This document shows, in pieces, positions 11,701 through 26,700 of a stretch of 64,000 bases of DNA. Every line of letters starts with the position of its first letter. Within the stretch, counting starts at the first letter, position 1. The position numbers and the translations under genes are program-made. This stretch comes from Branchiostoma belcheri (Eukaryota; Chordata; Leptocardii; Amphioxiformes; Branchiostomatidae). The notes under the pieces are model-generated. The model had not been told where the DNA came from. It ran no database searches and saw only the letters and a list, made by a program, of their open reading frames with translations. Where the stretch lies: positions 2,695,469 through 2,759,468 of the forward strand of contig NW_017802380.1 of assembly GCF_001625305.1 (NCBI RefSeq), written 5' to 3'.

Positions 11701-14700
11701 AGAGCTGATTGTATCTGGGTTGTGAAATGGTTGGTTATTTGTCTTCAGCGGCACGCCATTGACCAGACCTACATTTATCTGGAGCTCCGCCATGGGCCAT
11801 AGATCATGTTTTCAAAAGGTTTCCATCCGTGGATGTTTCTTTAAAAGTTTTGCCATCGATACAGCCACTACTAGTAACAGGTTATCTATCACAAGACAAG
11901 TAGAGTGAGGTGAAACAGATGATATTATCAGTGGCATCAGCAGTAGAACCTGATCTCCATGCAGAAAAGGCACTGCCTTAGCTTGAAGAAATTCTCCTAG
12001 TCTACTCCCCAAACTTGTAGAAAAGCTGACAAAATCGAAAACTCCAGCTATCTGTAACCATGGTGACAAAGAGAAGTGTAGGGGAATGGCACTGAGTGAT
12101 TCATGTAGATAAAAGATGTAATAAACAGTGTTATTCTGATATATTCTGATGATCAATATTGTCTTTTATTTTCCAGGGAGGGTTTGGTGGCATAGCCTGT
12201 GAGACCTGTAAAAATGACAAACTGTATGGCCCAGAATGCAGTGGAGGTAAGAGCTATATGTTACATGTGTTGTATGTGTTCTTTCTTTGCCTGATGACAG
12301 TAAGATTTTGTTGAACAATATGAGATATTCCATTCCCTGCTTTGTATAGTACCAACACAACCATTGTTTTAGAATGCCAGGCAAGTACCCTCGAGCGCTC
12401 CTTTAATTGAATTATGTGCATCGTTTACTGTATCCTCATGTCATGCTGACTGCATCTAAATTAGAGAGAAAACTTTTCTTACTTCTAGTTTTACTGTGGG
12501 ATCATTATAAAGCACATTGCTCTGGATTTACCTGTCACCTAAACAAGGACAAACAGTCCTTGTATCTTCGATATTGTTCTGCATTATTGTAATGGAAACA
12601 TTATCGTAAAATTTAGAGAAGATCCAATGTTGCCAGGTGGCGAAAAATCCCATTTAAAGATACACTATCAGTATCTTTCATGTCCAAGAGCTCCTGTGGG
12701 ATACATTATGGGTAATCCAGCTAGAAAGTATACGATTACACAGAACGAGATGGCCATCAATAAACCCTGTCTCACCGCCCCAGAGGACCCAGACCTATAG
12801 GAGTTAAAAGAGCCAGCAAAGAGGCGTACCTTAAATCAAGGGCGGGTAATTTTATTGGCAGTCACTGTGAAATTGACAGACTGTCCGTCTTCCCGCTCCA
12901 GCTGAAATGCTACCCAGCTGTGGTACCCAATTTCATGGCTGTAAATTCTTAACAACTTAAGCAGGTTGGAACTGTTTTTGTTAGAGAAGGCTGGTTCGGT
13001 GCGGAGGCGGTGGAGGGAGAGATTGGACATGGACTCGGACATGTCGGAGTCATGTGAAGTGCGGGTTATTGGCCTGTCAGTTCCAAAGACTGACCGCTGT
13101 AAATTATTTCAGTTACTGCAGTAATTACACTGGCCATGCATCAAATTGTGTGAGTGGCAAAGATGTAGGAAAGGACAAAGAAAAAGGATGCGTGAAATGG
13201 CATTACTAGTAGTATCCGATTTTAGATTATACTGATACAGGGTAGGCAGCAGTTGGCTAGTGTTCACACCACGTATGTGAAATAAGATAGAGAAAAGGAT
13301 CAAAAGCTATTGAATGAGTTTGGTATCATGTCAGATACTATTGGAAAGAAGACACTGGTTGTGTTATGTGATAGAGATTAAAGAAGAGACAACTGGAGGG
13401 ACAATAAGTTATCTTGTCAGATATTATTGGAAAGAAGATACGGTTACGTAATGTGATAAAGTAAAGAAGAGAACTTGAGAGACAAAGTTGTCCAACTGGG
13501 AGTGCTACTTTATACGATGACTCAGACACTTCAATGCCTTTTACAGCAGGAGATGCATGTTGATAATATATAGGGTTTTTTCTTACACAACTGATAGTGT
13601 TTCTCACCTGCTTACATTTCGATGCCTGTCTGGCATCTTCCTCATCAGAGCTGCTGACTGGAATACTGCTTCTTGCCACTTATATGTAGCTGATGTAGGT
13701 GGCACTTTCATGGTGAGAATACAAATCCAAAATGTGGCTAAGTAAGCAGGTGAGAAACACTACAGGTGTCCTACTATGTTCTACCAACCTGATGAAATTA
13801 TTTTTGGATGCATGTTTATGTTTGTCTGGTTTCAGAGTGCACCTGTGTCCATGGCATCTGTAAGAGTGGTCTGGAGGGAGACGGTAGCTGCACCTGTCTC
13901 TCAGGGTACAAGGGAGAACACTGTGATGAACGTGAGTCCTACTGTATACACTTAGTGGGACTGCTAAAATCTGGTCTATGTAGACAGGTGGTCATTAGGG
14001 ACAGGTGGTCCTTATGTAGAGGTGGCCACCTGTACAGTTACCAGTTTAACTGTACATAGACTTTTAGAGTTAGACTTCGACTATTGGATATAGACATGGG
14101 ACTTAAGATGGATAGAGTAAGACTTAAGCTCAGACTCAAGTTCAGACTTTACATCTTAAGAGTTTAGACTTAGGCTCTAACTGAACGTCTTAGACTCAGA
14201 CATATCCTCAGACCCTGCACAGCTGATAAGTTGCTAAGAAGGCACTTTGACATTTTCTCATCTCACCTCACAATCCTGCAGTGTCCTTAGATAGTCGCAC
14301 CAGTGAGACAGAGTGTGACCTTGGTCACCCTGAGAATTATTAATGGCTGTCTGATCGAACGCTGCTGCATACAGGATACAGATCAGGAAGAGACAATTCG
14401 GTGGCTGTAACCTCTGTCATGTGTCGGTATCATGGCGGGTGATTTCAATTGGCAGATGACATCGACCTCAGCAGACTCTACAGCATGACAAAAGGAAAAG
14501 GGCACATGAATTATTGCAGGTCTGGACGACTGCCAGACCAATTAATGTGAAGGTCAGGAGTACAAGATATATGATGCGCGCCGTCGAGGTGTTGCCTTGG
14601 GGACCTTTCAGTTGAAGCAAAGACACGGATATCTTAATTGCATATAGCAGGAGGTGCAGACATACCACTATCTCATTGTGTAGGTGAAGACATCAACTTT

Positions 14701-17700
14701 AGTAACCCCTTTTAGGAGAACATCCATAATGTTTAGAAGTTTCAGTGTCCCTGCCCACACTTTGAACTTAGCTTGCAGGTAAAGGTTGGAATAAATTGTA
14801 GCTTTGCAGACTAGAAAAATTAGGGTTGGCATGGTGAGTTATAACTTACGTGTACCTAGTATTCAGCACCAGACTAAGAAGGATGGTGTACAGGATATAT
14901 CTATGAATCAACCAAAACAGTTTGCCAATAATGTACAATCTACACCTAACCAAAAGTTTCTGAAATGGTCTCCTGACTTTCAGATTGATGGTAGCACATT
15001 AAGCCAGTGGAGGTCACATGAGGTAGAAACTGGTGGTAACCTTTTTGGTGCGTGGGACGGATCATACTTGACATTTGATTTAATTTGTCTTGGCCTAATA
15101 GATCAAAGGCCTTTTTATATTTGACCCCATGAAACATAATGGGAATCCTGCATGTGCTGAAAATATGTGGCTCATGAGGGAAAACCTTCACTGGGAAGTG
15201 TAGCTTTTCTAGTTTATAAAGTATATAAAGTCTTTCTGTGCTCAGAGCAATATGATTATCCTTTGATAAACTGTATGACAGGTGTTTAGAGAAAGATTAC
15301 CGGAAAGCATCATCTAGATGGAAAGAACGCACTATCAATACATGTATATCTTTATATCTACCAATTGCTGACTCCTTGGCAATAGTTCAAGGATTGTCAG
15401 ATGTTTTACAAATGAGACAAGGGAAAAGTCAGTTCAGCTACTTTTCCAGTAGTTATGAATGAGTTGCAGATTGACCTACAGAAGAGTAATATGGCTCAGG
15501 TCACCCAGGTAGGGCTGGCTTCTGTCCAGGAGTCTTATTACTTATCTGTGTGGTACAGAGGTTACAGAGCCTAAAGTCATAAAGGTCCCCGACGATACAG
15601 ACATATAGGATGTCAAATCCACAGAAGCTAAATTTTATCTCCGAAACCTAATACAACAACAGATAGGTTCAAACCCTCAGGTAGGAAGGTAAATGAAAGT
15701 TGCATATATATGAATAAAGAAGAAGAAACTTTTTTAAGACACTTTTAAGGGGCAATGAAAATTTCTGAAGAAAAATGACATCAGGGAGCCAGAGCATTTT
15801 GATATACATGAGTATGGTTACATAGCATGTTTATGTTATATTCCTCTCTGCCATTTTGTAATATTTGGCTCTTTACTCATTTTGATTTTTCTACATGTAT
15901 AGTACTAAAAAGTTGTGATGTTATCTATGGTCTTAACCAATAGCCAATTATTGCTAGCGGGTTTTATCAATCACAGTCAGTAGACAAGCTTCCAGCTGAT
16001 AACAGTTTTCCCCAGTGGTAATAAAATGGGAAGAAGGTAGTTTAGATCAACACATATTCTTGTAATTTGTTGATTTAATTTCACAGTTTGTTGATTAGCT
16101 CATTACTTGACTTTTATACTTAATTTTTCTTAATACTTTACAACGGTATTGTAAAAACTGCAGCTGGTCTAGCTGTACATTATGTATTTTAGTCCCCAGG
16201 GGCAAGAATGTGCAATGAACAGTAAATTTTATCAGTAAGGAAATTTTATAAATCATGTATGTTATCGTAGTCATCACTTCACAATTAGGTCATACAAGCC
16301 TAGAACAAGGTCATTCATCTAAGGAAGCCCCAAAGGATTGTGGTGTTCAATATTCGTCCTGGGTGTTGGTCAATGAAATGGAAACGTACATGTACCTATA
16401 TAGGTAAGGCCTAGGAAAAATGTTGTGTTTCCAGTTTATAAAAAAACCGACAACCAGTCAGTCTTTTTTTTTGTCCACTGCTGGCAAGGCCATAAGATTT
16501 TTGATCTGACATCTGAATTTTAAACCCTTTGAAATGCCATTTCATTCATTTTGGGAAACAAATCTTTATTCTGATGTATATTTTAATAGTTTTACTGTAT
16601 TTCTTGGATCACTTCTGCAAGAATCCCTACCTACCAACCCCATTTTTTTCAGGACTGAAATTGGAAACACAAGAGTTTTTCCCTAGGCCTAAGGAAAATG
16701 AGATTTTGATTGCTCTGGGTTGCCTGTAGCTATGGACTCAGAGATGACATGGACTCAGATGATGCACCGCAGTTGGCTGAGTTAGTAGGTCAAACGATCT
16801 AGAAAGATTATCTCATGTATTGCATTATTCAGACCGTGCAATTCAAGTTGATCTACATGATATGAAAAACTGCTCCGATCAAAGTTATTTATTACACCAG
16901 GAAGATGAGAAGGACTCGTAATTATTGCTTTGATATTCGATGACTGAGTGTGACGCGGATATCGGCTGAATTTGATCGAGGGCAGAGGAAAGATGAAGGC
17001 TAACGTTCTGTTCGGGGCAGCGAAGATTGATTAACGCCAACCTTCCTGGACCGGAAAAGATATGAGCTATGATTACAATTTTGATTTGAATTATTCGGCT
17101 TTCTTTTTATGCTCCTTGTAACACATTTTTTTGCTCAGCATTCTAGTTTTTAGTCGTGCATGTGCATATTTTTCAAACATATCACATTATATATGCTGTC
17201 TGCTGAGTGTACTGTAAATTCTCGAAGCTTTTGTGGTAGTTTTATTTTTGCAGACATCTGATTATCATCAATAATACAAAATATATTTCCAGTGAACCAC
17301 TACCATAGTACAGAATTGTTTAAAACAGCGAAAACCTCTTTTTATTTGACTCCTACCACAAAATAAGTGCTCAAACACAGTAGTCCTATTAGACATTGAG
17401 ATTTGTAACCAGTCATTTGTAAGAAGTCAGTGGCATGTAAAGCCAAATCCCAGTCTGGTTGTGTGACCTAAAAGCCAATAATGTCCCCCAAGCTAGTTAA
17501 CCCTCCCAGCTCCCAGGGCTGATAACAAAGCCAGGTTCTAATCGGACCTGACACTCCCAGGGTTAATGCACTGCAGTGATTTGTGATGCCATTATAATTG
17601 TCTGCTACCAAGAGACCGTCTGGCACTCAGTAGCAGGTAATAGAAATATCGCATAGCTGTGTCTGTATTTCATGTATTTAGACCATTCCAATTTGATTTC

Positions 17701-20700
17701 TTGGGTCTTGGATTTAAAAATGATGCTCAATTGGAATATCAGTTTGACATGAAGAAATAAAAGGACAGAAAGTCTATGCACCTTGGCACACACAGTGTCG
17801 GCATGAATATATACAGTCAGTCGAGTTTGGTGGCCAGGCCTCTATTTTCAAATCTTGGTCTTTTGCTGAAGTTTTACATTGAAGTGTTGAAGAACAAAGG
17901 AAATTGATTCCTTGGGCACTACAAACAACTTGTAAAATATCAAAAATATGAAATATGAAATGATTCTTGTGTAAACTTTGTAATTCTTCTGGTGGCTTTG
18001 CGATTTCAGCTTGAAGAGAAGCTCTGATGTAAAGTTACATCTGTTATTGATTGAAGTTATTGATTTCAGTGAAAAAGGACACTTTGCCTTGCTTTATCAT
18101 GTTTGGAGATTCCTTTGAAGTTCTTGCACTGAAAAAAAGGCCGAACATAAATAAGATCTGAGAGTCATATTAAAAGACAAGTGCAAAGGATGTTAATTTA
18201 AAAGCATGGCGTCCAATTCCTTGATAATAGAAGGAAAACTAATAAAGGAATATCAGTTTGGCATTCCCCAAAGTCTGATTGACACAAAAATTATGGTGAT
18301 GGCTTATGGCAGGTAATCATAACACTAACTATATTGGGAAAATGTCATGAGATTGGTTTGATATTGCAGTAATTTACACTGTACCGCAGGTGGGGCTGTT
18401 TGTGTGCAATTACACAATCAGCAGTAACTCACCATCGGTAACATTGAAACGTGTCGGGAAGGCAGCCTCAAATGTAGAAATGATTAGAATGAATGTAGAT
18501 AATAAGTAAAGGCAAAGCCATTATGATGACAGAAAGTGTAATCACTGTATTGGCAGAGGCTAAAGGTGTTATTGAAAGCAACTGACATTGCCAATGTGAT
18601 GTACATTAGATTGTTTAAAGTTGGATTATTGTCAACTTCCATCACAATTGTATGCAGTGGTGACATATAACAAATGTGTTTGTAATGTTACCGGTAGTAC
18701 TGGTATATTCACAAGTGTTCGTAACAAACTCTATGTGGAAAAGTTTTTGATATGGAAAGCTCCTTAACTCGTGTTTTTAACATTCTAATTTCCTAATATG
18801 ACAGTTAATAATAATTTACTAGGCAGAGGTAAGCTGAAGAAATTATCAATCTTGTCAAATTATCTCCACATTTTTGGCTATATTTTCTTCCCTATGGAAG
18901 TAGAATATCATCAAGGCATACTGTGAGTTATAATGGTCACCATGATGGCTACCAATGAAAGCTACAGAGTGGAGTTTCTATAGATAATTCTTTCAGTATT
19001 AATTGATTTTGGTACTTGGAAAATCTTTCTTGACACTTGTGATAAAGTTGTGAATACTTGAACTATTCCATTGGTAATGCACGACACTGAACCTTCCCTT
19101 CAGTTATTTATATTACTCATCTGTATACATGTACACGTACTTCACGCTCTACATAGGTGACCAGCCATGTGTAAGCATTTTGTAGTTGAGCAATTCCCCT
19201 AAGTTGTGAACTTCTTCCAACCAATGACTCAGATAAGACACCCTGAGGGCTGTGAAGGGGGTTATGGGAATTAACTCCATAGAGATATCTCTGCGTAGCC
19301 AAAGAGAGTTAATTTGTATGAGTCCGTCTCCAAGAATCAGGTCCACAGAAGAGGATACGATGTGGATATAGAAGGATCAGAATTCAGATGTCATTATCTT
19401 AAGAATCTGAGGACCTTTTTGTCTGTCAAAAGAAGATTGGTAGCATCAAGTTGTTGCAATGTACAAAACCTGAAGGAGATCCGATGGACCATACAATCAT
19501 ACACGTACAAGTATGTCTGGAGTAATAAGCCAAAAATGAGAGGATATCATGAAGAGTATCGAATTGATTACCTGTAAGATTTGAGGGCTCTTTCCCTGTT
19601 CTTTCATATGATGGCAGAGCCCATATGTCTGCTCAAAATTGGACAGACCTTTTGGGGAAAGACTAGCATGTCAAAAATAGTAAGGCATATAAGAAAATAT
19701 CTCGTAGATATGACAGGATCAAATTAATTACCTGTAGGATATAAGGTTTTCTTTCTTTTGGCAGTATCTCTTTAATATGATGAGCCTAGATGCCTGCTCA
19801 AAACTGCATAAACCTTATGGGAAAAGACTAGCATGTCAAAAGTAGTAAGGCACAGATGAGAGCATATCATATAGATATGGCAGGATCAAATTATTGATAA
19901 CAAGTAGGATTTGAGGGGTTCTTTCTTTTGGCAGTATCTCTTTAATATGATGAGCCCAGATGCCTGCTCAAAACTGTATAAACCTTATGGGAAAAGACTA
20001 GCATGTCAAAAGTAGTAAGGCACAGATGAGAGCATATCACATAGATACGGCAGGATCAAATTATTGATAACAAGTAAGATTTGAGGGGTTCTTTCTTTTG
20101 GCAGTATCTCTTTAATATGATGAGCCTAGATGCCTGCTCAAAACTGCATAAACCTTATGGGAAAAGACTAGCATGTCAAAAGTAGTAAGGCACAGATGAG
20201 AGCATATCAGGTAGATACGACAGGATTAAATTATTGATAACAAGTATGATTTGAGGGGTTCTTTCTTTTGGCAGTATCTCTTTGATGCGATAAGCCCGGA
20301 TGCCTTGATGGACCTTATGGGGAAAGACTTGCCTATCTGAAGTAATATACATCTGGATGACAGATGTAAAAGTAATGAAGTCGGGATATAATGGGATTTC
20401 TAGACGCTTCTTATGCCTGAAGGAAACATCTTCAGTAGATATGAATGTCTGGAATTGCGGAGAATAGACTTATTAATGTGTTAATAAAATAGTCAGTACT
20501 ATTTATATTCTTGAGGCTCAAAAAGTTTTCTGAAGTATACAAGTTGTACAAACTTTTTGACTAATGCTTGACAGTGAATCTGGTTAAGTGACAAACATTT
20601 TTTCACCTTTTAAAAACAGATAGAAAAGTATCACTAACTGTATCATTAACCCTTGTACTGTTCACGTTAAGTGGTTTAATTTTCTGCACTATAGAAACTT

Positions 20701-23700
20701 TCAATGTTGCCAGCACTTTGTGGCTCAAAAGTTGAAGTTGAGCCACCAAAAGTTGTCTCAAGTTTCAGCTACATGTACGCAAACTTTTGGACTGACTTTT
20801 GACTGACAGTTGACCTTAAGATGAAAGAGCCACAGACTTAGCGAGGTCGTCATGTACGTTTCACAAGCGACCTGACCCCCTCAGCCTGCCTAACCTCTTC
20901 ATCCTCTGTGTCATTCCAGCGCTGCCTCACTGCGACGCTCTGGACTGCAACCAGTTCGGGAGATGTGTGGAGCAGGCTCAGGGTGAAGGACTGGTCTGTC
21001 GCTGCCTGCCCGGTTACCATGGTGACGGCAAAAACTCCTGTCTGCGTAAGTACCCCCGGCGGTCACGCCTGGCCTGTTTTTCCATTAGACTGCATCTGCC
21101 CACTTCTGAAGAGCCCCGGTCTTGACCTTACCTCATGACTCTTACATGATTAGTGTCTTTAGGGACTGGTTCATCTTGGCCACAAGTATGCTGACTAGAC
21201 AGGGACTTAAGGGAGTTGTAGAGTTGTAGAAGTTCAAGGAGCCTTAAGGTGATATCATAGAGATTGTCATTCATTGTCAGACCCAGGTCAAAGATCTATA
21301 GGGATCAGTAACACAAGTCCAGTGGCTCATGACTCTTACATGGTTAGTGTCTTCAAGGAATGATTTGTCTTGGCCACAAGTCTCAAGTATGCTGACTAGA
21401 CAGGGACTTAAGGGAGTTGTAGAAGTTCAAGGAGCCTTAAGGTGATAGCACAGAGATTGTCATTCATTGCCAGACCCAGGTCAAAGATCTATGGAATTGG
21501 TAACACACGTCCAGTGGCTCATGATTCTAACAGGATTAGTGTCTTGAAGGAATGGTTTGTCTTGGCCACAATTCTCAAGTATGCTGACTAGATGGGGACT
21601 TAAGGGAGTTGTAGAAGTTCAAGAAGCCTTAAGGTAATAGCACAGAGATTGTCAGTCATTGTCAGACCCTGGTCAAAGATCTATAGAATCGGTAAGTCCA
21701 GTGGGTCATGACTCTTCCATGATTAGTGACTACAGGGAATAGTTTGTCTTGGCCACAGTTGTATTGCTGTATGCTGACTAGACAAGGAGCTTTGGAAGAT
21801 GTCTGAGGGTGAATGGTTTGTCTTGGCGGCCAGATTTCTCTAGTATACTGACTAGACATGGAGCTGTATAGGTAGCCTGAAGATTAGAGCATAGAGTTAT
21901 TTTATTAGACACAGGTGAAAGATCTATGCAACTGGTAACACAAGTTTTATATTGACCTTACCCAGCATTATGACTCTTACATGATTAGTGTCTTCAGGAA
22001 ATGGTTTGTCTTGGCCATAACTCTCAAGTACGCTGACCAGACAGGGAGCTCATTGGGTCTGAAGATGTCTGCAGGTGATATAGCTCAGGGATCCTTACTG
22101 TTTGCCAGACATTGGTCAAGGATCTATGGATCTACACCCCGTCTATAATGGCATGTATGGATAGGGTGTACATGTATCTTCATGGATTGGTTTGTCTTGG
22201 CCACAATTTTGAAGTATGCTGACTAGACATTCTCAAGTTTGCTGACTTAAGACAAGGAGTTCCTGAAGGAGTCCCTTTTCTTCATTGCCAGACAAAGACC
22301 AAAGACCTGTTGGTCTAGTAACACAAGTTCAGTTCCCATGATAGTACCTTTTCTCATGACTGTTATCAACATGATTAGACTAGTGCTTTTAGTTTTAGGA
22401 GGTGGTTCATCTTGCCCAGTACTCTAGAAAATACACTGAGTAGACCATTCACTCAGCCATTTCCAGGCTGTGACAGAACCAACCACCAACATGGATCAAA
22501 GACAGCCATTTCCATAACAAGACAGGTAGGTTTTGCAGGACACTTTCATGGACATTCCAAAAATGCCTCCAGTTTGGGTTCATATGATGGATGTGACCAT
22601 TCTAGCCAACCATTCTAGCCAACCATTCTATCCTCTCCCATTCATGTATGTCTATCTTCAAGCTGGTCAATCTGGATAATGAACCTGCAGTCACAATGGC
22701 CTCTCGTTTATCTGCAAAACTCATTTCTTTGGGAAAGGTGAGCCTTTAATGGGAAAGTTAACCATCAAGGCATCGGGGTAGATTGAGTTTTGCACCTCAA
22801 TACCCTCCGATAATTGTATGTCATTAACCCTTCACCCAGTGTCAGTGTCTTTCCCATCATTTCCTAGGCACGGTGGTGGCTTTCTTAATATTCCTCCATG
22901 CCTGAGAAAGCAAAGCAAAAGTAGAAGATTTGTATGAAATGGACTGAGGCCGTAAACATTTCATTGTTGCTTGCCAGATCGTAAAGGCAAATAAAAGGAG
23001 AGCAAAGCAAAATGGATTTTGGCAGCAAAGGCATCTTTACTGAAGAAATACAACAGTGCAGACCCAAGGATTAGATTACATTGTAAAACATATCCCTGTG
23101 GGAAGATTCCAACTAAGTTGCTCACTGGCATCACAGCATCTCCATGTTACATGCCATTTGGGTATTCAATAACCCAAAAAATTGTCTATAATATCTTCCA
23201 TGCATATCTTAGATCCTCTTTCTCTCTGTGGACATGGTGAAGGCACACTCAAGTTTTTCAACTTATTTTCATGCTGCCACCAACACAAAGAACAATTAGA
23301 GTACTCGTTTTCACCTGAGCAAAGTGAGGAAAGTCATGTAAAGTGCCTTTCCCAAGGGCACAAGATCAGTGGCATGGCATGGCTGTTTGGGCATCTTTCT
23401 TGGCTCCTGTTCTCAGGCACGATTCTCTTGTCAGGCATCTCTGATATGACACCCTGTGGTCCAATTCTGATGTCCACCAGTACAAGTAATATAAGACCTG
23501 TCTTTCCTTCTGCTGACCTATATTGATGTCTGGGCATTGATAAGAAATGTAATTACCACCTGACTTCAGTGTGCAGGCAGCATCTTTACCTCCCAGCAAG
23601 GACAGGTCCATTTGATGAGAGTTGTGTGGAATGACCTGAACCCAAAATGGCACTAGCCTAGGCCAGGTATCCATCCTATTCTAGTGCAGGATGCCTGATA

Positions 23701-26700
23701 GCCTGGCACACTGCCATATAGTCTGGCTGGGAATAGAGTAATTGGCATTTAGATGTCTAGTGAGATACACGAGAGAAGTCTGATTGGCTCAGAGTTGAAC
23801 GGCAGGCATTTAGTTTAGACCCAGTTTTACCTAAAAATATTTTTAGAGTGCGAGTACGGGGGCCCCGGAATACAAATAGGATGGCGCTATGGCATGAGTA
23901 TGGGAGTCCTGGTATGCAAATACATGTAGGATGGCACCTAGATAGGCTAAGCAAATATGTCATATTCAAAATAAATGATGATAGAAGTGCCAGACATTTA
24001 AATAAGGATGGGTGCCAGGCTATCCTGTAGTGAAGCAATGAGAGGAGCAAGCCTGAGCTAGAATAGGATGGATATACCAGCCTATAATGGAGCTTATCTC
24101 CTCACCAATTTTGTAGGTGTGCCTTATCTGTGAGGCGGTAATAACCAATTTTCTGCTTGCTCTACTCTGGGGCAGCGCCTCAGATTAGCTACAAGATTGT
24201 GGAAAGACCAGACTGTGGAGCAGATATTGGTTACACTGGGGAGGTGGACTGTGTTCGGCTGATAATGAGAGAACCATGAACTGCAGATGGTGTTCAGCAG
24301 AAGGGGGTGGAAGCAAGAAATAGCAGATAATGGTATATGATTACTCTTTGGATGGTGAGGTATATACAATACTTAATATACCTTTTCTACCAGAAATTTG
24401 GGATGTAATTCATATGTTATCATATAACACTACTTCTTCAAAAGTTCCCTTTTTAATTGCTGAAATGGAATGGTCCAAAGTTGTAAACTGTGTCTCAGGT
24501 GTTGCATCCTTTGCCTCATATAGATAGACCATAAAACTATCTCCTGTACTAAAAACGGGATCCAAATTTAGCTACCCCTTTCATGAGTATCACAGCTGCA
24601 GAAAGATTTAATGGCCCAAACACAGTCCACCTCCCCAGATTTAATGTCCCAGTTTCAATGTCATGACTAAGGTGTTAAAATGAAGAATGAGCGGGCGTGG
24701 GGCCAAGTTTGTTACTGCGGAAACAGCTGTCTGAGACAAATTATATCGTCACCTCTTCAGTTATTATCACTAATTGTAAAACAACTGAGCGCTTTCGTGA
24801 TTTCCCCAGAGGAGGAGAATCTGTTCTTCTTTCACGACGCCACGGAAAGTAATAACTGGAATTTACCACGTATTACTGTCATGAGTCTGACTGCATGAGG
24901 CTATGGTGCTGCTGTGAATGTGATAGGTCAAGCTCACCTCGAACCATCATTGTCTATCTGGGCTATTAGTCCTGTGATTTCCCTAGGAGCAGAATTAAAG
25001 GCTTACTGCTCCAACTTCCTGTATGTTCCAGTTTGACAGAATGAAGTGTAATTTGTGTCCTCCAGAGAGAAAGCTTTGTGGTATCAACTTGAGCATGAAA
25101 TGACGAACAGGACTTGAAGACAAGTGATTATATAAGTGTGTGAAGAAGTGTGGAAGGACCACAGAAAATACTGTTTTGCAGTTACTGACTAGATACTAGA
25201 TACTTCAGCAGGTATTGGACAGGCAAAACCTCAAAACTTGATACCATGGCTCAAAATACCAACCTGCAATTTGCAGATATGAAATTGAAACTTCAAGTAA
25301 AAAGTTATCATAATAAGAAACTTGCTGGTGAAAAAAAAAGATTGCTTGGCAAGCTGTCCAATACCTGGTGAAGTATGCCTATCCAGTTAAATCAGTTCTT
25401 GCCAATTGAAAAGTCGACAGAGGAAACTTGAATTTGATCTAATTACTAATTAGGCAATCATCCAGTTGTTCATTTGGCACCTCTCTTCACCCCAAGGGTG
25501 GAAACTTTGAGTGAAAGAATGTGCTTGAAGTTGAACATGGTTTGCCTTGGGCGATAACTAGGTCCCAAGGGCACATGCTCATCAGCCTGTTTTCAATTCA
25601 AGGGTGTCAACCTGTCTTGTGGAATTTCTCGGGGGATATTAATGCACAGAGATGGCATATGTAATCTGCCTTTCCAGAGAATGCTTGGGCAATCGAACCT
25701 GCAATTTCGGCGGTTGCGTGACCTCCGATCAAACGCATTTCCTGCGAAGCGAACCAATTCATGCGGGCTTTTTTCCAGCAATTTTCCTGGTATCCAATGC
25801 ATTTGGCATGATAAAATGTTTATACACAGCTCACCTATACCTTTTACGTTGTATTTTTAGATTTAAATGCACACGACTGCCTCATATTGAAAGGCTAGAT
25901 TTAATGGAAGGAAGTTGCTGCCATTTCAATTTCAGACGTGCGTTTCAGTCCACGCATGTTTTATAATGCCAGTAGATCTCAAGGTTGGAGGAAACTAATC
26001 CAATCATCCAGTCTTAAAGATGTACACTCATGTCTCTAGCTCTGATTGGCTGAAAACTGCCATTTAATTTTCTGCAAAGGTCATCATCACTGCATTATTG
26101 TCGCATTTCAGAGTATACTGGTGTGGGCAATCACCTAGATTTACCATTGTCTCTTGTCTGTTGCTAGCTGTTGTGCCCCTCTCATCTATACCTCATCTCT
26201 GCAAGGTCTCATTTCACTGTGCTCTCATCTTAGACATTACTTTGCCAGCTCTCTTTCTCTTTTTTCCTATTGTGGTCCTGTTTTAAGCTACCCTAGGTAG
26301 TTGCATCCTCTTAGTTCTTACTTACAATGTGATCAAGGCATTACTCTTTGCATGAGTGAGGAGAGAAATCTTGATGAATAAGGATTTATTTGTTTGACTC
26401 CTTCAGATGAATGCCATTTCAGAATTGAATCCATCTGACCCACATTATTTCAGGCATGATTGAATAGTCAGCAAGTTGTGGTGAATTAGGTCATGAGATG
26501 GCTGAATTGCCTGGTGTGAATCTGTAATGATAGATGTAAAGGACTTTAAAGAGGGAAATTGATTGATTAGTTGGAAAGGTCTTTCAAGATGTGACCTTTG
26601 TTTGGGCCAGGGCTTCTTATCAATAGGGAGTATGACCTACTTTTAGGTTTTGTTTATTCTTGGGGAAAATAAGGAATCTTTGCTTGTAATGTTTTGAAAA

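Larger units (their letters stand above)
5786..12176. other. Intron A-B (6.4 kb)
   Basis: Phase 0. It contains a four-unit tandem array (about 6470-6865), a 20-bp tandem duplication (10551-10590) and a LINE-like 3' fragment (about 10590-10810). I see no exon or RNA gene in the rest. Confidence 0.8.
12247..13835. other. Intron B-C (1.6 kb)
   Basis: Phase 1. It holds an 86-bp tandem duplication (13329-13500) and an inverted-repeat element (13595-13762) close to the exon C acceptor. Nothing recognisable in the rest. Confidence 0.85.
13932..20919. other. Intron C-D (7.0 kb)
   Basis: Phase 1. It begins with short GACAGGTGGTC repeats (13985-14030) and a degenerate TTAGACT-rich tract (14054-14215). 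A satellite-like array lies at 19540-20345. A tract at about 16780-17060 with several AATTA/ATTA motifs and more CpG than its surroundings could be regulatory, but nothing in the sequence proves it. No exons seen. Confidence 0.8.

Noticed and set aside
16780..17060. Conserved enhancer candidate (CpG-richer, ATTA-rich, repeat-free tract)
   Set aside because: Conservation cannot be assessed from a single sequence, and motif content alone is not evidence. Mentioned only in the intron description.
19540..20345. CRISPR-like array
   Set aside because: The whole 168-bp unit is repeated without unique spacers, and the sequence is eukaryotic. It is a tandem satellite.
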